A DNA stretch of 64,000 nt from Macrothele yani (lineage: Eukaryota; Arthropoda; Arachnida; Araneae; Macrothelidae): NCBI GenBank assembly GCA_039090855.1, contig CM077013.1:142683240-142747239 (forward strand), in the 5' to 3' direction. The position numbers and the translations under genes are program-made. Positions 34,712 through 46,065 of the stretch are shown one piece after another (the first letter of the stretch is position 1; every line of letters starts with the position of its first letter). The notes under the pieces are model-generated. The model saw nothing but the letters and a program-made list of their open reading frames with translations. It had not been told where the DNA came from and ran no database searches.

Positions 34712-37667
34712 TAGATGCCAACCTCTAAAAGTAGTTTTCAGTAACCAACATGTTCATTTTTCAGTAATTTTCAGTAACAATTTTTTTTTTTCAGTAATTT
34801 TCAGTAATCCAGTCTATGGCGGCAAATTTGAGTATTTAACACTGCAACAAATTTTAATCTGTCAGAACTATTAACAAAATAATATTAATAACACAATAAA
34901 AAATAATTTGCTAGTGGGAAAATTTAAAATACTGCCTACCAGAAAAATATAATAAATTACCTCCAGACATGAAGATAAATTATTCCTTGGAATGTTGCCA
35001 AATTATTACGATAACTGGCTGTAGTTGCCATTTTGGCCTTCCTTAGTCCAATTTGCAAAAACTTCTTCTGATAGCATTGTTCACTGTGTGCAATGCTGTT
35101 TATTTTTTCTACTAATAAAGAAAACAGCACATGACTACTTAAATTCGGTCTGAATCATTCATGTTTTTTTTTCACAATACGGAAAATTCTTTCTGTATTT
35201 GCATTTCTATGAGGGACTATTAAAATCATTTTCATAATTTTGCTTAATGATTCATACTTTAATTGGCCACTTTCATTTTTCATTAAAGAAATTCTGTGCC
35301 ACACTTCATCCATTCTCCCAGAAGTAACAGCACAGTTAAAATTTTCAAACTGGTAGTGAGTAAATTCAGATTCCACCTTGTCAGATTCTTCTATGTTTCA
35401 AAATTGGAAACAGGGAACACATATATTGGACTGATGCAAAAGAAACACTATGCCTTAATGCTACATCTGCAATTTCAGCATGACTCAGAAATTCATCATT
35501 AAGTGGAAATTTTCTTAAAATGTAATTGCAGCCTGCCTTGTAAAATTCCCTTACCTCAGAATAAAAAGTAGCCACTGTGTCTTCACTCAGATCTGCAGTT
35601 GTGCCTATATAAGATCTCGCTTTTGACCCAATTACGAGATCACAGTTTTCTTTTTGATTTCTCCTTCTTTCAAAATTTCCATGTGCAAGAGATGTTGCTG
35701 TCACATCAAATGCCGATGGCTTGATAAATCGCACAAGCAATTCAGATAACAGACTATGAAGTTTTCTTTTTAATACATGCACAAGCAGAGCTTCCTGCTG
35801 CAAGAACACGTTAACAGATGTAAACAAAGGAAGAGTCGCAGATAAAAAAAGACAATAAAGTTTAGATGAAGGATTTCCAATCATACTTGCAAGGTTCTTA
35901 TACTGTGAATTAGCTTCTTCATTGTCACTAAAATAATGTTCTAGAGCCTCTCACTGTTCTAAAATTCTGTCAATGGATTCCAAAAGTGATAACCAGCGAG
36001 TATTGACATGCTTTAGAATTTTGTGTGGTTTAGTACCACAAACAGCTTGACTCAGTTTTAGATTGTGTTTCCTCTTTGAACTTTTCTCCAAAAAAAAAAA
36101 AAAAAAAAAAATAAATAAAAAATACAGCTGTATCAGAAACTGCTCGACATTAAATCCTTTCAGTTGAGTAGCAGATTTCTGTGCAGCTAAATTTACTAAA
36201 TGGCATGAACATCGCTGCACTATGATTGCAGGCTGAACCTTCTTTATGTGAGAAACACCTTTTACTTGACCTATGATAGTGTTAGCATTGTCACAGGAAA
36301 ATGACACACAGTTGCTCCATGAGATTTTTTTAATAAACTCATTGTTCAAAACGTTGAATATTCCTTTACCTGTATTATTACTTGATTCAACCAATGATAA
36401 CAAAGCAGTTGAATTTTTCCCTATTTTTTCGTCAAAATATGTTATTGTAATGGGATACAGTTTATTTGCTTGAGCATCATTACTTCCGTCCGTAGATAGA
36501 GAAAAAGGATTTTTTTTAACTTCAGATACGATGTTACTTGTAGAAACACTGGCCATGTGCCGAATTAGTGCAGTAGCCTTGGTTTTTCCACACGAATATT
36601 TTTTTGTGATCGCTGAATCGGGAAACGTGGCTTGAAATAACGGTTTTTCAAGCCTTCAGTTTTCTGAAATTTATCCAACATTTTCAAGCTGAAATACAAA
36701 TATTTGTGGAATAATATGATATCTAACAATACTGGGTAGAGGAAACATCGCGAGAAAAAAATAAATTACGATTACCAGAGAAATCTTATCTCCGTCTACT
36801 TTCCGTTTTCGAAGGATAAAATTCCGTCCTCCGACGGAGAAAACGACCCCCCCCCTTCCTTCCGCCGTCACCAATCCTCCCAAAATTTAAGTTCAGTTAT
36901 GCATCGATTTCGTACATGGTCCAAACGATAACAAAAAAAGACAGAATTCCTTGAATCAGCGTGAGAAACTCGTCGCCGAAGATATTACGGGGAAATTTTC
37001 TGGCGGCCTAACTTCCGTTTTCGGAAATCGTTGCATACAATTTCAAGCTGAAATTAGGCAATGAAATTATATTTAACAGTACTGAACAGAAGCAACATCG
37101 CAAGAGAAAAAAAAAATACGATTACGGGAAAAATCTGCACTTCGTTTAACTTCAGTTTCCGAACGTTTAAAAAGACAAAACAACTCCCCCCCCCCAACTA
37201 ATATCCCGAAAATTTCTTCACTTTTGCATCGATTTCGAAAACAAGAATAAAAAAAAAAAAAAAAAAACGGAGGGGACTCCGCGAATCCGTGGAAGAATCT
37301 CACGTACGAATTAACCGCTGAATCGATTTCAAATGTTGTAAGATAACGCTAAAATATCGATGACCGGTAAATTTTAACTTTTGGCGCAGATTTCGTCGAA
37401 ATGGCGATTTTTTAGCAGAATGGCGCAAGAACAACGTTTTGGCGCGGACTGGCGCAGGTCTGGCAGCCCTGAATGTAGCATTTAATCCCCCCCCCCAGAA
37501 AAACTTGAAGAACCAACAAAAATTTTTAAGTTGATGAAAATTTGCTTTCTATCTCAGAAAATTAAATCAAATGGCGATTTTCCGTAATTTCAGCGGTGTT
37601 TCCGTACTTCCGTAACAGCAACCAAAAATCCGTAAAATTACGGAAAATCCGTACTAGTTGGCAGCTA
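34712..37667 (-). mobile_element. hAT element inserted in the LINE
   Basis: Ends are TAGATGCCAACCTC on the left and, read inward from the right, TAGCTGCCAACTAGTACGG. The flanks CAGCAGCA (34704-34711) and CGCAGCAG (37668-37675) could be a worn 8-bp target duplication. The LINE coding sequence is interrupted exactly here. A second hAT-like end, CAGGGCTGCCAGACC read inward from 37471, lies inside, so two hAT elements may be nested. The block 36657-37330 contains a direct duplication of about 358 bp period (TTTTCAAGCTGAAAT at 36681, ATTTCAAGCTGAAAT at 37040). Confidence 0.65.
35155..36556 (-). pseudogene. hAT transposase pseudogene
   Basis: Three consecutive minus-strand frames read a hAT transposase: NPFSLSTDGSNDAQANKLYP (first catalytic Asp region), NCVSFSCDNANTIIGQVKGV, QRCSCHLVNLAAQKSATQLK (CxxH motif), HVNTRWLSLLESIDRILEQ, LSEDTVATFYSEVREFYKAG, and the end ILIVPHRNANTERIFRIVKK (dimerisation region with ERIF). 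Stops separate the parts near 35950 and 35378. A run of about 22 A with TAAATAAA at 36091-36121 interrupts the coding part as a FFFFFFF stretch, probably a later small insertion. Not functional. Confidence 0.83.
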
Positions 37668-38645
37668 CGCAGCAGTTATGCCAGCAACTCCCAGGGTTTT
37701 ACCATTCTAAAGAGATTTTTGAGCATTACACACTTCTTCTCTTGAGATCCTTCCTGTGCTTCCATCCTACACAGTGACATCATCTGTGTCTGTCTCAGAA
37801 TAATCTTTGCTTTTTTGATCTAATATAACTCACAGAAATATTCACTCCATCTTTCACTTAACTCATTGGGCTCCCATATCATTTCTTTGACCTTATTCTT
37901 CACACAATTTACAACTTTGTTTTTCCTATTTTTCCTGAGTCACATGTACTTCCAGAAAGACTTCCTATCTTTCCAAAAAGCCAATTCATGCCTTTATTCT
38001 TTCTATCCTGGGCCTCTTCCAATTCCTTTTCCTCCAACCAACATTCAGTTTCACTCATAACACTACCAAGTAATGATCAGAACTAACATCCGCACCTCTC
38101 ATCACACAGGTGTCAACAACTAAGTGTTTCAGATGCTGACAACAAAATCTATCACACTCTTTTGACCAAGAGTACAATTTTCTCAAGTATATGTGTGGAT
38201 ATATTTGTATTTGAAAAATGTATTAGATATACACAAACCATTTTCAATGCAGAGTTCAATTAATCTTTCACCATTATCATTCACACAAGGATCATTAAAC
38301 TTACCCAGAACATTGTCAGAAATTGCATTCCACACACCTACTCTAGCATTGAAATCCCCTGCTATTATAACTTTTTCTTTAGCACCAAACTGGCTCAAAA
38401 CAGCTTTTAGCTCATTCCAGAAATCTTTCTTCTTATCAGAAGGTTCCGAGTCACAAGTGGCATACACTACAACAATTAAAATTCTCTGAAGTTTTACTTT
38501 CAAATGAATCAAAACAATTCCCTCACTTACACAACTATAGTGAATCAAGTTGTTCATGTTTCCGCTTAAAATCACACCTACACTAGCCTGTCCTCTTACA
38601 TTATCCAATACTCCAGACCACACACTCACCGTGCCATTCACTTCT
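37668..38645 (-). pseudogene. Second LINE family: endonuclease part (5'-truncated)
   Basis: On the minus strand 38641-38183 reads an endonuclease/exonuclease/phosphatase domain: VSVWSGVLDNVRGQASVGVI, ILIVVVYATCDSEPSDKKKD, KEKVIIAGDFNARVGVWNAI (GDFNA motif), DNGERLIELCIENGLCISNT. Further on (38180-37690), broken frames give VVNCVKNKVKEMIWEPNELS, the linker before the RT. The remaining domains lie at 33290-34711, after the hAT insertion. The first catalytic Asn region is missing, so the insertion was 5'-truncated near 38660. Confidence 0.8.
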
Positions 38646-39132
38646 TCTATCCCAATTTCCTTCTTTTTTTGGGGGAAAGTAAAATAAGTGTAAATTTATA
38701 AAAAAATGAACTGTTGCTTAAAAAATTGTCCATTAATTGAAGACTTTCTGAGTCAGTGGTACCCAACTTGTTCTATGCATGACCCAAAATAGTGAATAGT
38801 ATGGTAACCCACAACCTTACCATGGAAACTTGATATTTACTATAAATAAACTAATACTTTCTCTTGAATACTACATACAACTTAGTGACTGAAAACATTA
38901 GCACACATACATTATTAATATTAAATAAAGCTTATTACATTGCTAACACTGAGGTTCATGCAAAAGTTAAAATGGAATAAATAAGTAAAGTGTTGTGTGG
39001 ACATACAGATACTTTGAGGATCTTGGTAGATGGTATGCCTCCATTAATATTTAAATAGCATTTATGTATTTCTTTTGGTTTATCTATTTGTTCAAGTTTG
39101 CAGTGCACTGATGAATATGTATTTTTTTAATC

Positions 39133-39542
39133 TATATTTTGAGGCTACTCACCTTTATTCCCTAAATCTTTTAGGAGGTTTTTAGTCTCTACACATTTCC
39201 AACACATATTTTTCTTATTTACATCGTGGTTCGAGGCCGCAAAAAAAAAAAAAAAAAAAAATCATTTTCAACTCACGCAAACTTCACTCCCCTCCTTCCT
39301 TTCCCTATGACCAAATTCAGATTCAAAATAATCTACCACAAATATACACAATTGAACTCCCTAAAACACATTAATCAAATTAAAACTTCAATCAATGTAA
39401 ATAAGGTTTTTATTGATTGAAGTTTTAATTTGATTAATGTGTTTTAGGGAGTTCAATTGTGCATATTTGTGGTAGATTATTTTAAATCTGAATTTGGTCA
39501 CAGGGAAAGGAAGGAGGGGAGTGAAGTTTGCGTGAGTTGAAA

Positions 39543-39574
<32 letters not shown>

Positions 39575-39679
39575 GCGGCCTCGAACCACGATGTAAATAA
39601 GAAAAATACGTGTTGGAAATGTGTAGAGACTAAAAACCTAAAAGATTTAGGGAATAAAGGTGAGTAACCTCAAAATATA
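39133..39679. repeat. Near-perfect palindrome with 264-bp arms and 15-bp loop
   Basis: Left arm 39133-39396 and right arm 39412-39679 are reverse complements with few differences; the loop is GTAAATAAGGTTTTT. Each arm carries a run of 22-30 A/T next to GCGGCCTCGAACCACG, whose reverse complement contains GGTTCGAGGCC, an exact match to the RNA polymerase III B-box consensus. A transcript through it would fold into a long hairpin. It may be two head-to-head copies of a small retroposed unit or a foldback element. Neighbouring 38646-39132 and 39680-41039 have no recognised gene; an (ATC)7 run lies at 40602-40622. Confidence 0.93.
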
Positions 39680-41160
39680 AATTGTCTAAATAGCACGTGA
39701 ATAATTAAGCAGCTAGATGACATTTGATATTTGCAATGCTGTATGAATATATGGTGTATTTTTTTGTTGTGCATGTTTAACTCTGTAAGCAGTTTAAACG
39801 TGTCTAGCACATTCATCAAGGTCTTCCCTATCTAAAATGGCTTGAACATGTGTGACTCATTCTCTCCCTACTACTCTGAAAGTGATTTGACTGCATCAGC
39901 GCAACTTCGCCAAAGCCTTCCTGAAACGGGTTGCACGCGTGGAATGTGTTCATTGTTATCCTATGGATTAATGGTTTGAACGCGGCTAGTGCATTTCAAC
40001 CCAGGGGCAGCGATATTTAGGGCAGAGTTCTCCGCAATCTGTAATCCCTGTTTTGTGCTTAACAGGTTGCTTCTCCTATCACCTTAATTTACATTCCTTC
40101 AAATGAAAGTTGCTTTTGTATAGATGTGGGTGTAGTCAGAGATACGAGATGTCCAGGTTTTGGAGGACATGTTTCTTCTTTTCTTACTATGTCCACTTGT
40201 CATCCTGGCATTAAGGGAAATAGTCCAAATGTCTGGCTTCTTCAATAAGGAATAATTTAAATACATTTTGATTAAATTCTTTTATTGCAATCATATATCC
40301 TCTCAAGCACCGCTAAAATGTATTAACTAATTTCTGGATTCTAGCTCGTGCCCTCCCTCCTCTGCCGGTCAGCTTATTCCTGCAATCCTGCAGCTGTCTG
40401 ATGCAGTGCATCAATTACGAGTCAACAGAGCAGAGAAAACCCGCCAGTACATGTTAGTCTGTCTGTCCATCACACGTGGATGGTGACATGCGGTCTAGTC
40501 ATGTAAACAGCCAGCTCCTACTGTTTGTTTTGTGTGTTATGAGTCGTTGCTGTGAGGTTTTCTATTTATACTTCAAGTTTCTTAATCAATCAGTGAGGGG
40601 TATCATCATCATCATCATCATCTTTTCCTCCTGCCTTGACACACTCTTCAATAGTAGAGTTTACAAAGGGTGTGTGATTCTGGGGTGGGAAAACCAAACA
40701 ACTGAGCACTAAGTAGAGGAGCTGCAGCTCTGTTTGTTCAATAATTGAATTGAAGAAACTGCAAAGCAACCATCCAATTGCATTACACAATATAAAAATA
40801 TCAAGAATTATTTCAAAACTTAGCAATACCCACATGTAATTTACAAAAGTCTGAAATTTGAAAAAAAAAAAAATTCTCTATTAAAAACGCTTTCCTGATG
40901 TTTGGAACAATTTTTCAATTCCATGAGAATTCCACATTTTTCAGGTTGAGTGAAAAACCTGTATAGTACCTGTACCCAAAGTGGCCTTATCTCCTATACT
41001 TCCCGTAATGTAAATTGTAATACTTCTTATGTCAAAGCAAAAGTTAGGCTAAAGAAGATTCTTACCTAACCAAGTGACGATTTAAAAACATTACACTCTG
41101 ATGGTCATTTGGGACATATAAGATTCCTCAATTTTTGAACATATAACTTAATGTATTTGA

Positions 41161-44100
41161 TGTAAGGTCAGGTGATGCGTAACATCACAGCCTCTCCTTG
41201 ACAAATGTCAACCCCGCCTTCTCGTGGTGCATCCTGTTCCCACTAAAGGGGCTCTGACGACCGCCAATAGCGGTATAACTATACCATCGGGATTAGAGGA
41301 AATTCTATCCCACACTCACCAACCCGCTTGGCCAGCGTGGTGAGTTATGGCCAAACCCCTCCAAAATGATTCCACAACTTAAATCTTGGCCCTCAGTCTC
41401 CGGCACCTGGAATGTACCTGGCCAAGGCAGCGGCCAGTGCGACATGAAGGCAGAGGGTGCTAAGAATCCCCGGAGGACCGGACTAGGCTGCCATCTGATG
41501 CTGACCTTGGCTACTTACAATGGACGCTCCCTATCTTCTGATTCAAGGCTTCTTGAATTGGAAGAGGAACTACAAAGGATCAAGTGGGACATCGTCGGGC
41601 TAAGTGAGGTAAGGAGAAAAGGAGAAGATCTCATCGAACTGAAAAGTGGACATCTCTTCTACTATCGTGGGACAGATACTGGCAGAACTAGTGGTGTTGG
41701 ATTTATAATAAACAAGAAACTGAAGGATAAAGTTGTAGAAGTTGAAAGTTCCTCTGACAGAGCTGCACGACTTGTTATCCAACTCTCGAAAAGATACCAG
41801 GCTCAGATTATTCAAACTTATGCACCCACCACAAGTCATCCTGAAGAAGAAATTGAAGAATTTTATGAGGAAATTTGTCATCTAAATAATAAAGGTAAGC
41901 AGCACTTGAAAATAATTATGGGAGATTTCAATGCAAAAATAGGGCAACGGCAACAGAATGAAACTTCAGTAGGTAAATTCGGTTACGGCAACAGAAACCA
42001 GCGTGGAAATACTCTCGTTGAGTTTGCAGAGGCAGAAGGGTTTTTCATCTTGAACTCCTTCTTCAAGAAAAAGCCACACAGGAAATGGACATGGAGACAT
42101 CCAAATGGGACGACAAGTGAAATTGATTTTATTATGTGTAACAAAAAATTCATCATAGAAGACTGCAGTGTGCTAAACAAGTTCAACACAGGTAGTGACC
42201 ATAGATTGGTGAGATGTAAGATGCACCTCAACACTAAACTTGAACGTGGCAAGCTCATAAGACAAACAAAATCTATTGACATAACCAACCTTAGAAAACA
42301 CCATAATACCTTCAAGTTGGAACTGAAGAACAGGTTCTCTGCTTTAGAAATCCTAACATCGGAAGAAGTGGACATCTCTGAAGTTAACAGAAAAGTAACC
42401 AAAGCTCTTATGGAAACAGCAACAAAATTAGCTGGGTCTAAGAACAAGTTGCATGTGAACAAATTATCAGGAAAAACCAAAATGTTGATGCAAAAAAGAA
42501 GAGAGATGAGGACAACTAAAGAAGATGTGACTTCCAAAGTGGAATATATAGAGCTATGCAAGACAGTAAGAAAAAGTATCACTGAAGACGTAAGGAAATT
42601 CAACTGTGAACTAGTGAGGAAAGCAATTGAAAACAACCAAAGCCTAAAGATAGCAAAGGGACATCTCAGTAAGGGAAGAAAACAGATTATGGCACTGAGA
42701 AAAGAAGATGGTTCTGTAACAAGAAATAGAGGCGAAATTTTGACAAGAGTGAAAGATTTCTACTCCAAATTATATGAAAGGGATGATATATGCACTCCAG
42801 ACATCATGAAAGATACCAGTACCAGAGTTCCTCCAGTCCTTCTAGCAGAAGTTGCACATGCAATCAAGAACATGAAGCGGGGAAAAGCTCCAGGAGAAGA
42901 TGGAATTAGTGTAGACATCATACAAGAAGCAAGTGGAGAAATCGAAACGGTACTCGCCCAAATTTTCATTCGATGCCTTAATGAAGGAAAGATTCCTGAG
43001 GATTGGAACACCGCTACAATGATCCTGCTACATAAGAAAGGTGACATTGAGGATCTCGGAAACTACAGACCTATCAGCCTCCTATCAGTAGTTTATAAAA
43101 TCTTCACTAAAGTTCTTTCACACCGCTTGAAGGTAACACTGGACATGGCTCAACCGAGAGAACAAGCTGGATTCAGGAGTGGCTACAGCACAATAGATCA
43201 TATCCACGTGCTGAGAGAACTAATTGAAAGAGCGAGGGAATATGAACTTCCATTGTGCATGGCTTTTATCGATTATGAAAAAGCCTTTGATTCGGTGAAA
43301 CCATCAGCAGTTACAATGGCTCTGAAAACCTGCGGTATTGAAGATGCATACATTAATATTATTAATAACATCTATGAAAATGCAAGTGCAAAAATTAGGC
43401 TGTTTGAAAATACAACACACGTAAAAATTGGAAAGGGAGTGAGACAAGGTGACACCATATCTCCGAAGCTCTTTAATGCCACATTGGAGGGTGTTTTTCA
43501 GTCACTGAGCTGGGAAAACAAGGGGATAAAGATTAATGGAGATTATCTAACCCACCTTCGTTTTGCTGATGACGTAGTCATTTTTGCAACTACCCCATCA
43601 GAGCTGCAGAGTATGATCCAGGAACTTGCTGACAAGAGTAAAGAAGTGGGATTAAAAATGAACTTTCAGAAGACAAAAGTGATGTTCAATGCTTTTACAA
43701 GAAATGAAGATTTATCGATTGATGGAGAAAAGCTGGAGATAACAGACACGCACGTTTATCTTGGACAGCAGATATCAAGTCAGGGTCACATTGATGAAGA
43801 AATTAATCGGCGTACAAAACTTGCCTGGAGAGCTTTTGGAAGAAACAGCATAATTTTCAAGAGCAATATGCCATTATGTCTTAAAAGAAAAGTGTTTGAT
43901 CAATGCATCCTTCCAGTGCTTACGTATGGTGCAGAGACGTGGACCTTAACTAAAAGAGACATACAAAGGCTGCAGACAACTCAAAGCAGCATGGAGAGGT
44001 GCATGCTTGGTGTAACCAGGAGAGATAAGAAGAGGAACTCGTGGATCCGAAAAATGACAAGAGTGGAAGACATCATGATCAGAGTTAAATCCCTGAAATG

Positions 44101-44344
44101 GCAATGGGCTGGACATACTGCCAGAAGGACAGATCATCGATGGACAGCCGAAATTTTAGATTGGATTCCAAGGGACAGGAAAAGACCCAGAAGAAGACCA
44201 CATGGGAGATGGGTGGATGAAATTCGAAAGTATGCAGGGGTGACATGGAGGAGACTGGCACAAGACAGACCGTTGTGGAGGAAACTTGGGGAGACCTTCG
44301 TCCAGCAGTGGATTGATAATGGTTGACAATGATGATGATGATGA
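41161..44344 (+). mobile_element. RTE-like LINE, copy 2 (structurally intact)
   Basis: Starts TGTAAGGTCAGGTGATGCG like copy 1 and ends GGTTGACAATG followed by (ATG)n. A 5-bp TTTGA flanks it (41156-41160 and 44345-44349). The 5' leader of about 200 bp has CAGCCTCTCCTTGACAAATG and TGACGACCGCCAATAGCGG, shared by both copies. It lies in the left arm of the foldback element. Confidence 0.93.
41366..44326 (+). CDS. RTE-like endonuclease-reverse transcriptase, full-length ORF
   Basis: The 986-residue protein copies its own RNA into nicked chromosomal DNA (target-primed reverse transcription). Residues 46-285 are an APE-type endonuclease: LATYNGRSL (Asn 52), VGLSEVRR (Glu about 80), QTYAPT (about 151), IIMGDFNAKIG (about 185) and NTGSDHRLVRC (about 277). 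The reverse transcriptase covers about 500-770: KRGKAPGEDGI, NYRPISLLSVVYKIFTKVLS, MAFIDYEKAFDSV (about 632), GVRQGDTISPKLF (about 691) and HLRFADDVVIF (catalytic FADD about 733). The C-terminus has YGAETWTLTKRD, WQWAGHTARRTD and a basic RDRKRPRRRPHGRWVDEIRK. All key residues are present and no stop occurs. The first 45 residues before the endonuclease have no recognised domain; the true start could be one of the later Met codons (27 or 45). Confidence 0.95.
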   Translation: MIPQLKSWPSVSGTWNVPGQGSGQCDMKAEGAKNPRRTGLGCHLMLTLATYNGRSLSSDSRLLELEEELQRIKWDIVGLSEVRRKGEDLIELKSGHLFYYRGTDTGRTSGVGFIINKKLKDKVVEVESSSDRAARLVIQLSKRYQAQIIQTYAPTTSHPEEEIEEFYEEICHLNNKGKQHLKIIMGDFNAKIGQRQQNETSVGKFGYGNRNQRGNTLVEFAEAEGFFILNSFFKKKPHRKWTWRHPNGTTSEIDFIMCNKKFIIEDCSVLNKFNTGSDHRLVRCKMHLNTKLERGKLIRQTKSIDITNLRKHHNTFKLELKNRFSALEILTSEEVDISEVNRKVTKALMETATKLAGSKNKLHVNKLSGKTKMLMQKRREMRTTKEDVTSKVEYIELCKTVRKSITEDVRKFNCELVRKAIENNQSLKIAKGHLSKGRKQIMALRKEDGSVTRNRGEILTRVKDFYSKLYERDDICTPDIMKDTSTRVPPVLLAEVAHAIKNMKRGKAPGEDGISVDIIQEASGEIETVLAQIFIRCLNEGKIPEDWNTATMILLHKKGDIEDLGNYRPISLLSVVYKIFTKVLSHRLKVTLDMAQPREQAGFRSGYSTIDHIHVLRELIERAREYELPLCMAFIDYEKAFDSVKPSAVTMALKTCGIEDAYINIINNIYENASAKIRLFENTTHVKIGKGVRQGDTISPKLFNATLEGVFQSLSWENKGIKINGDYLTHLRFADDVVIFATTPSELQSMIQELADKSKEVGLKMNFQKTKVMFNAFTRNEDLSIDGEKLEITDTHVYLGQQISSQGHIDEEINRRTKLAWRAFGRNSIIFKSNMPLCLKRKVFDQCILPVLTYGAETWTLTKRDIQRLQTTQSSMERCMLGVTRRDKKRNSWIRKMTRVEDIMIRVKSLKWQWAGHTARRTDHRWTAEILDWIPRDRKRPRRRPHGRWVDEIRKYAGVTWRRLAQDRPLWRKLGETFVQQWIDNG

Positions 44345-44886
44345 TTTGAACATTTAAAATACTGTATGTTAGCTTTAAAATTCTTATTTAACTGAAAAGG
44401 CCCACAGTTTGGTAGGTACAGGTGTTTCATTCAGTTAAACAAGAATTTTAAAGCTAATACTTTTGAGCATTCAAAGGTTTTGAAATACATTAAGTTATAC
44501 AGTAGTGGCCAAAATTGTGGAAACCTTTTGGAAAAAGTGTATTTTTGAGGATCGATGGCTCATAATACCACTGTTTTTTTGAGTAATACCATAAAATTAT
44601 ATATCAATGGAAAGATAATTTCATCAAGAATGTAATGCAACAAAGTTTGTTCAATTATCTGTATTCTATGAGAAGTTATAGCCAAATTACCAGAAAAAGG
44701 AAGCACAACTTGCTTAGGTTGATATGAAGTAGCTTTCCTTCATTTGAATATAGCCAATGAGCACGAGTGTTTAGAGAGCCAATCAGGTGTCGTCTTGTTT
44801 GGCAATGAGCTAATCAGGTCACAGTAGGATTCAGCTATTGTGATGTATTGGAGCTGAGAGGACATTTGTCAGTGTGTTATGTGATT

Positions 44887-45098
44887 TTTTGATAGGAGGT
44901 TTAACGACCACCGTGAGCAACTCAATGGGCTATAAGCAGTCGCCAGTCCCTAATTTAGGGTCACTGGTTCCATGGAAGGGAGAGAGCCAGTGCCGTAAGA
45001 CAAACACAACATCCATGCCTCACCGGTATTCGAACCCGGATCCCTTTCAGACAAATGATTAGAGGCCATCACTTAGACCACTGCGCCACCGGGGCAGC
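44887..45098 (-). repeat. tRNA-derived SINE with 11-bp target duplication
   Basis: Reverse full-length copy with all family blocks (GTTTAACGACCACCGTGAGC, TAATTTAGGGTCACTGGTTC, GTGCCGTAAGACAAACACAA, GGTATTCGAACCCGGA, TTAGACCACTGCGCCACCGG). GTTATGTGATT occurs on both sides (44876-44886 and 45099-45109), a clear target duplication. The insertion is upstream of the Tc1 transposase start at 45186. Confidence 0.95.
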
Positions 45099-45185
45099 GT
45101 TATGTGATTGCTATCAAGTTGGGGTTTTTTTTTTTTGTGTGTTCTTTCATTAAATGAGCTTGTAAAACGTAATAAAATTAAAGAA

Positions 45186-46065
45186 ATGGTGCAAAGAGTT
45201 GACTGGTCACCCAGAAAGCGATGTAAAATAGTACTATTAAGTGAACAAGGCTTCAGTTATGAAGAAATTAGAAGAAAAATTAGTGGTAACTTAACCAAAG
45301 GTGGCATTTCTAAATTTTTTAAGACGTATAAGGAGATTCAGTCACTACAAAACCAGACTGGTAAAGACAGGAAAAGGTGCACAACAGCAAGTGATGATAG
45401 GAGAATTAAGAGACTGTGCCTAGGTGACAGAAGAAAATCATATGGGTGTATACAAGATGAAATGGCGCAATGCAAAATTGAGTGCAAGGACTGTTCTGTG
45501 CAGACTGCAGGAATTTGGTCTAAAAGCTAGAATTCCACGAAAAAAACCCCCATTTTTATCTCTCAAACAAAGGTTGAAAAGATTAAACTGGGCTAAAATC
45601 CATGTTAACTGGACAGCATAACAATGGGACAATGTTATGTGGAGTGATGAGACCAAAATCTCCCTGTTTGGTAGTGATGGCATAAAATACGTAAGGAGAA
45701 GAATCGGAGAAGATTTGCATCCTGATTGCATTACACGTACCGTGAAACACCCAGTTAGTGTTATGATCTGGGGTTGTATGACATCAAAAAGGTGTGGGCA
45801 GAATTTGTGTGATTAATGGGAATACAAATGGCCAAAAATACATTAATGAAATACTTGAGCCCAAACTGAAGCCTTCTGCACGTGATCTTTTCCAAGATAA
45901 TGAGGCATCTATATTTCAACAGGATTCAGCTATATGTCATGTTGCTGCTGTGTGCAAAAAGTGGTTTCAAGATAATCCTATTCCACTGCTGGAATGGCCT
46001 GGGAATAGCCCAGACCTTAACCCCATCGAAAATCTATGGAGCCGACTAAAGAAACTTGTTAGTTA
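45186..46065 (+). pseudogene. Tc1-like (DD34E) transposase, frame-broken
   Basis: ATG 45186 opens MVQRVDWSPRKRCKIVLLSE with helix-turn-helix QGFSYEEIRRKISGNLTKGG. A frameshift near 45470 leads to LQEFGLKARIPRKKPPFLSL and LKRLNWAKIHVNWTA, a stop (TAA at 45619), then NVMWSDETKISLFGSDG (first Asp) and HPVSVMIWGCM. After a second shift near 45790 comes GRICVINGNTNGQKYINEIL, then IFQQDSAICHVA (second Asp) and SPDLNPIENLWSRLKKLV (Glu). My count gives 34 residues between the second Asp and the Glu, the Tc1 spacing. Catalytic residues are kept but two shifts and a stop inactivate it. Confidence 0.9.
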
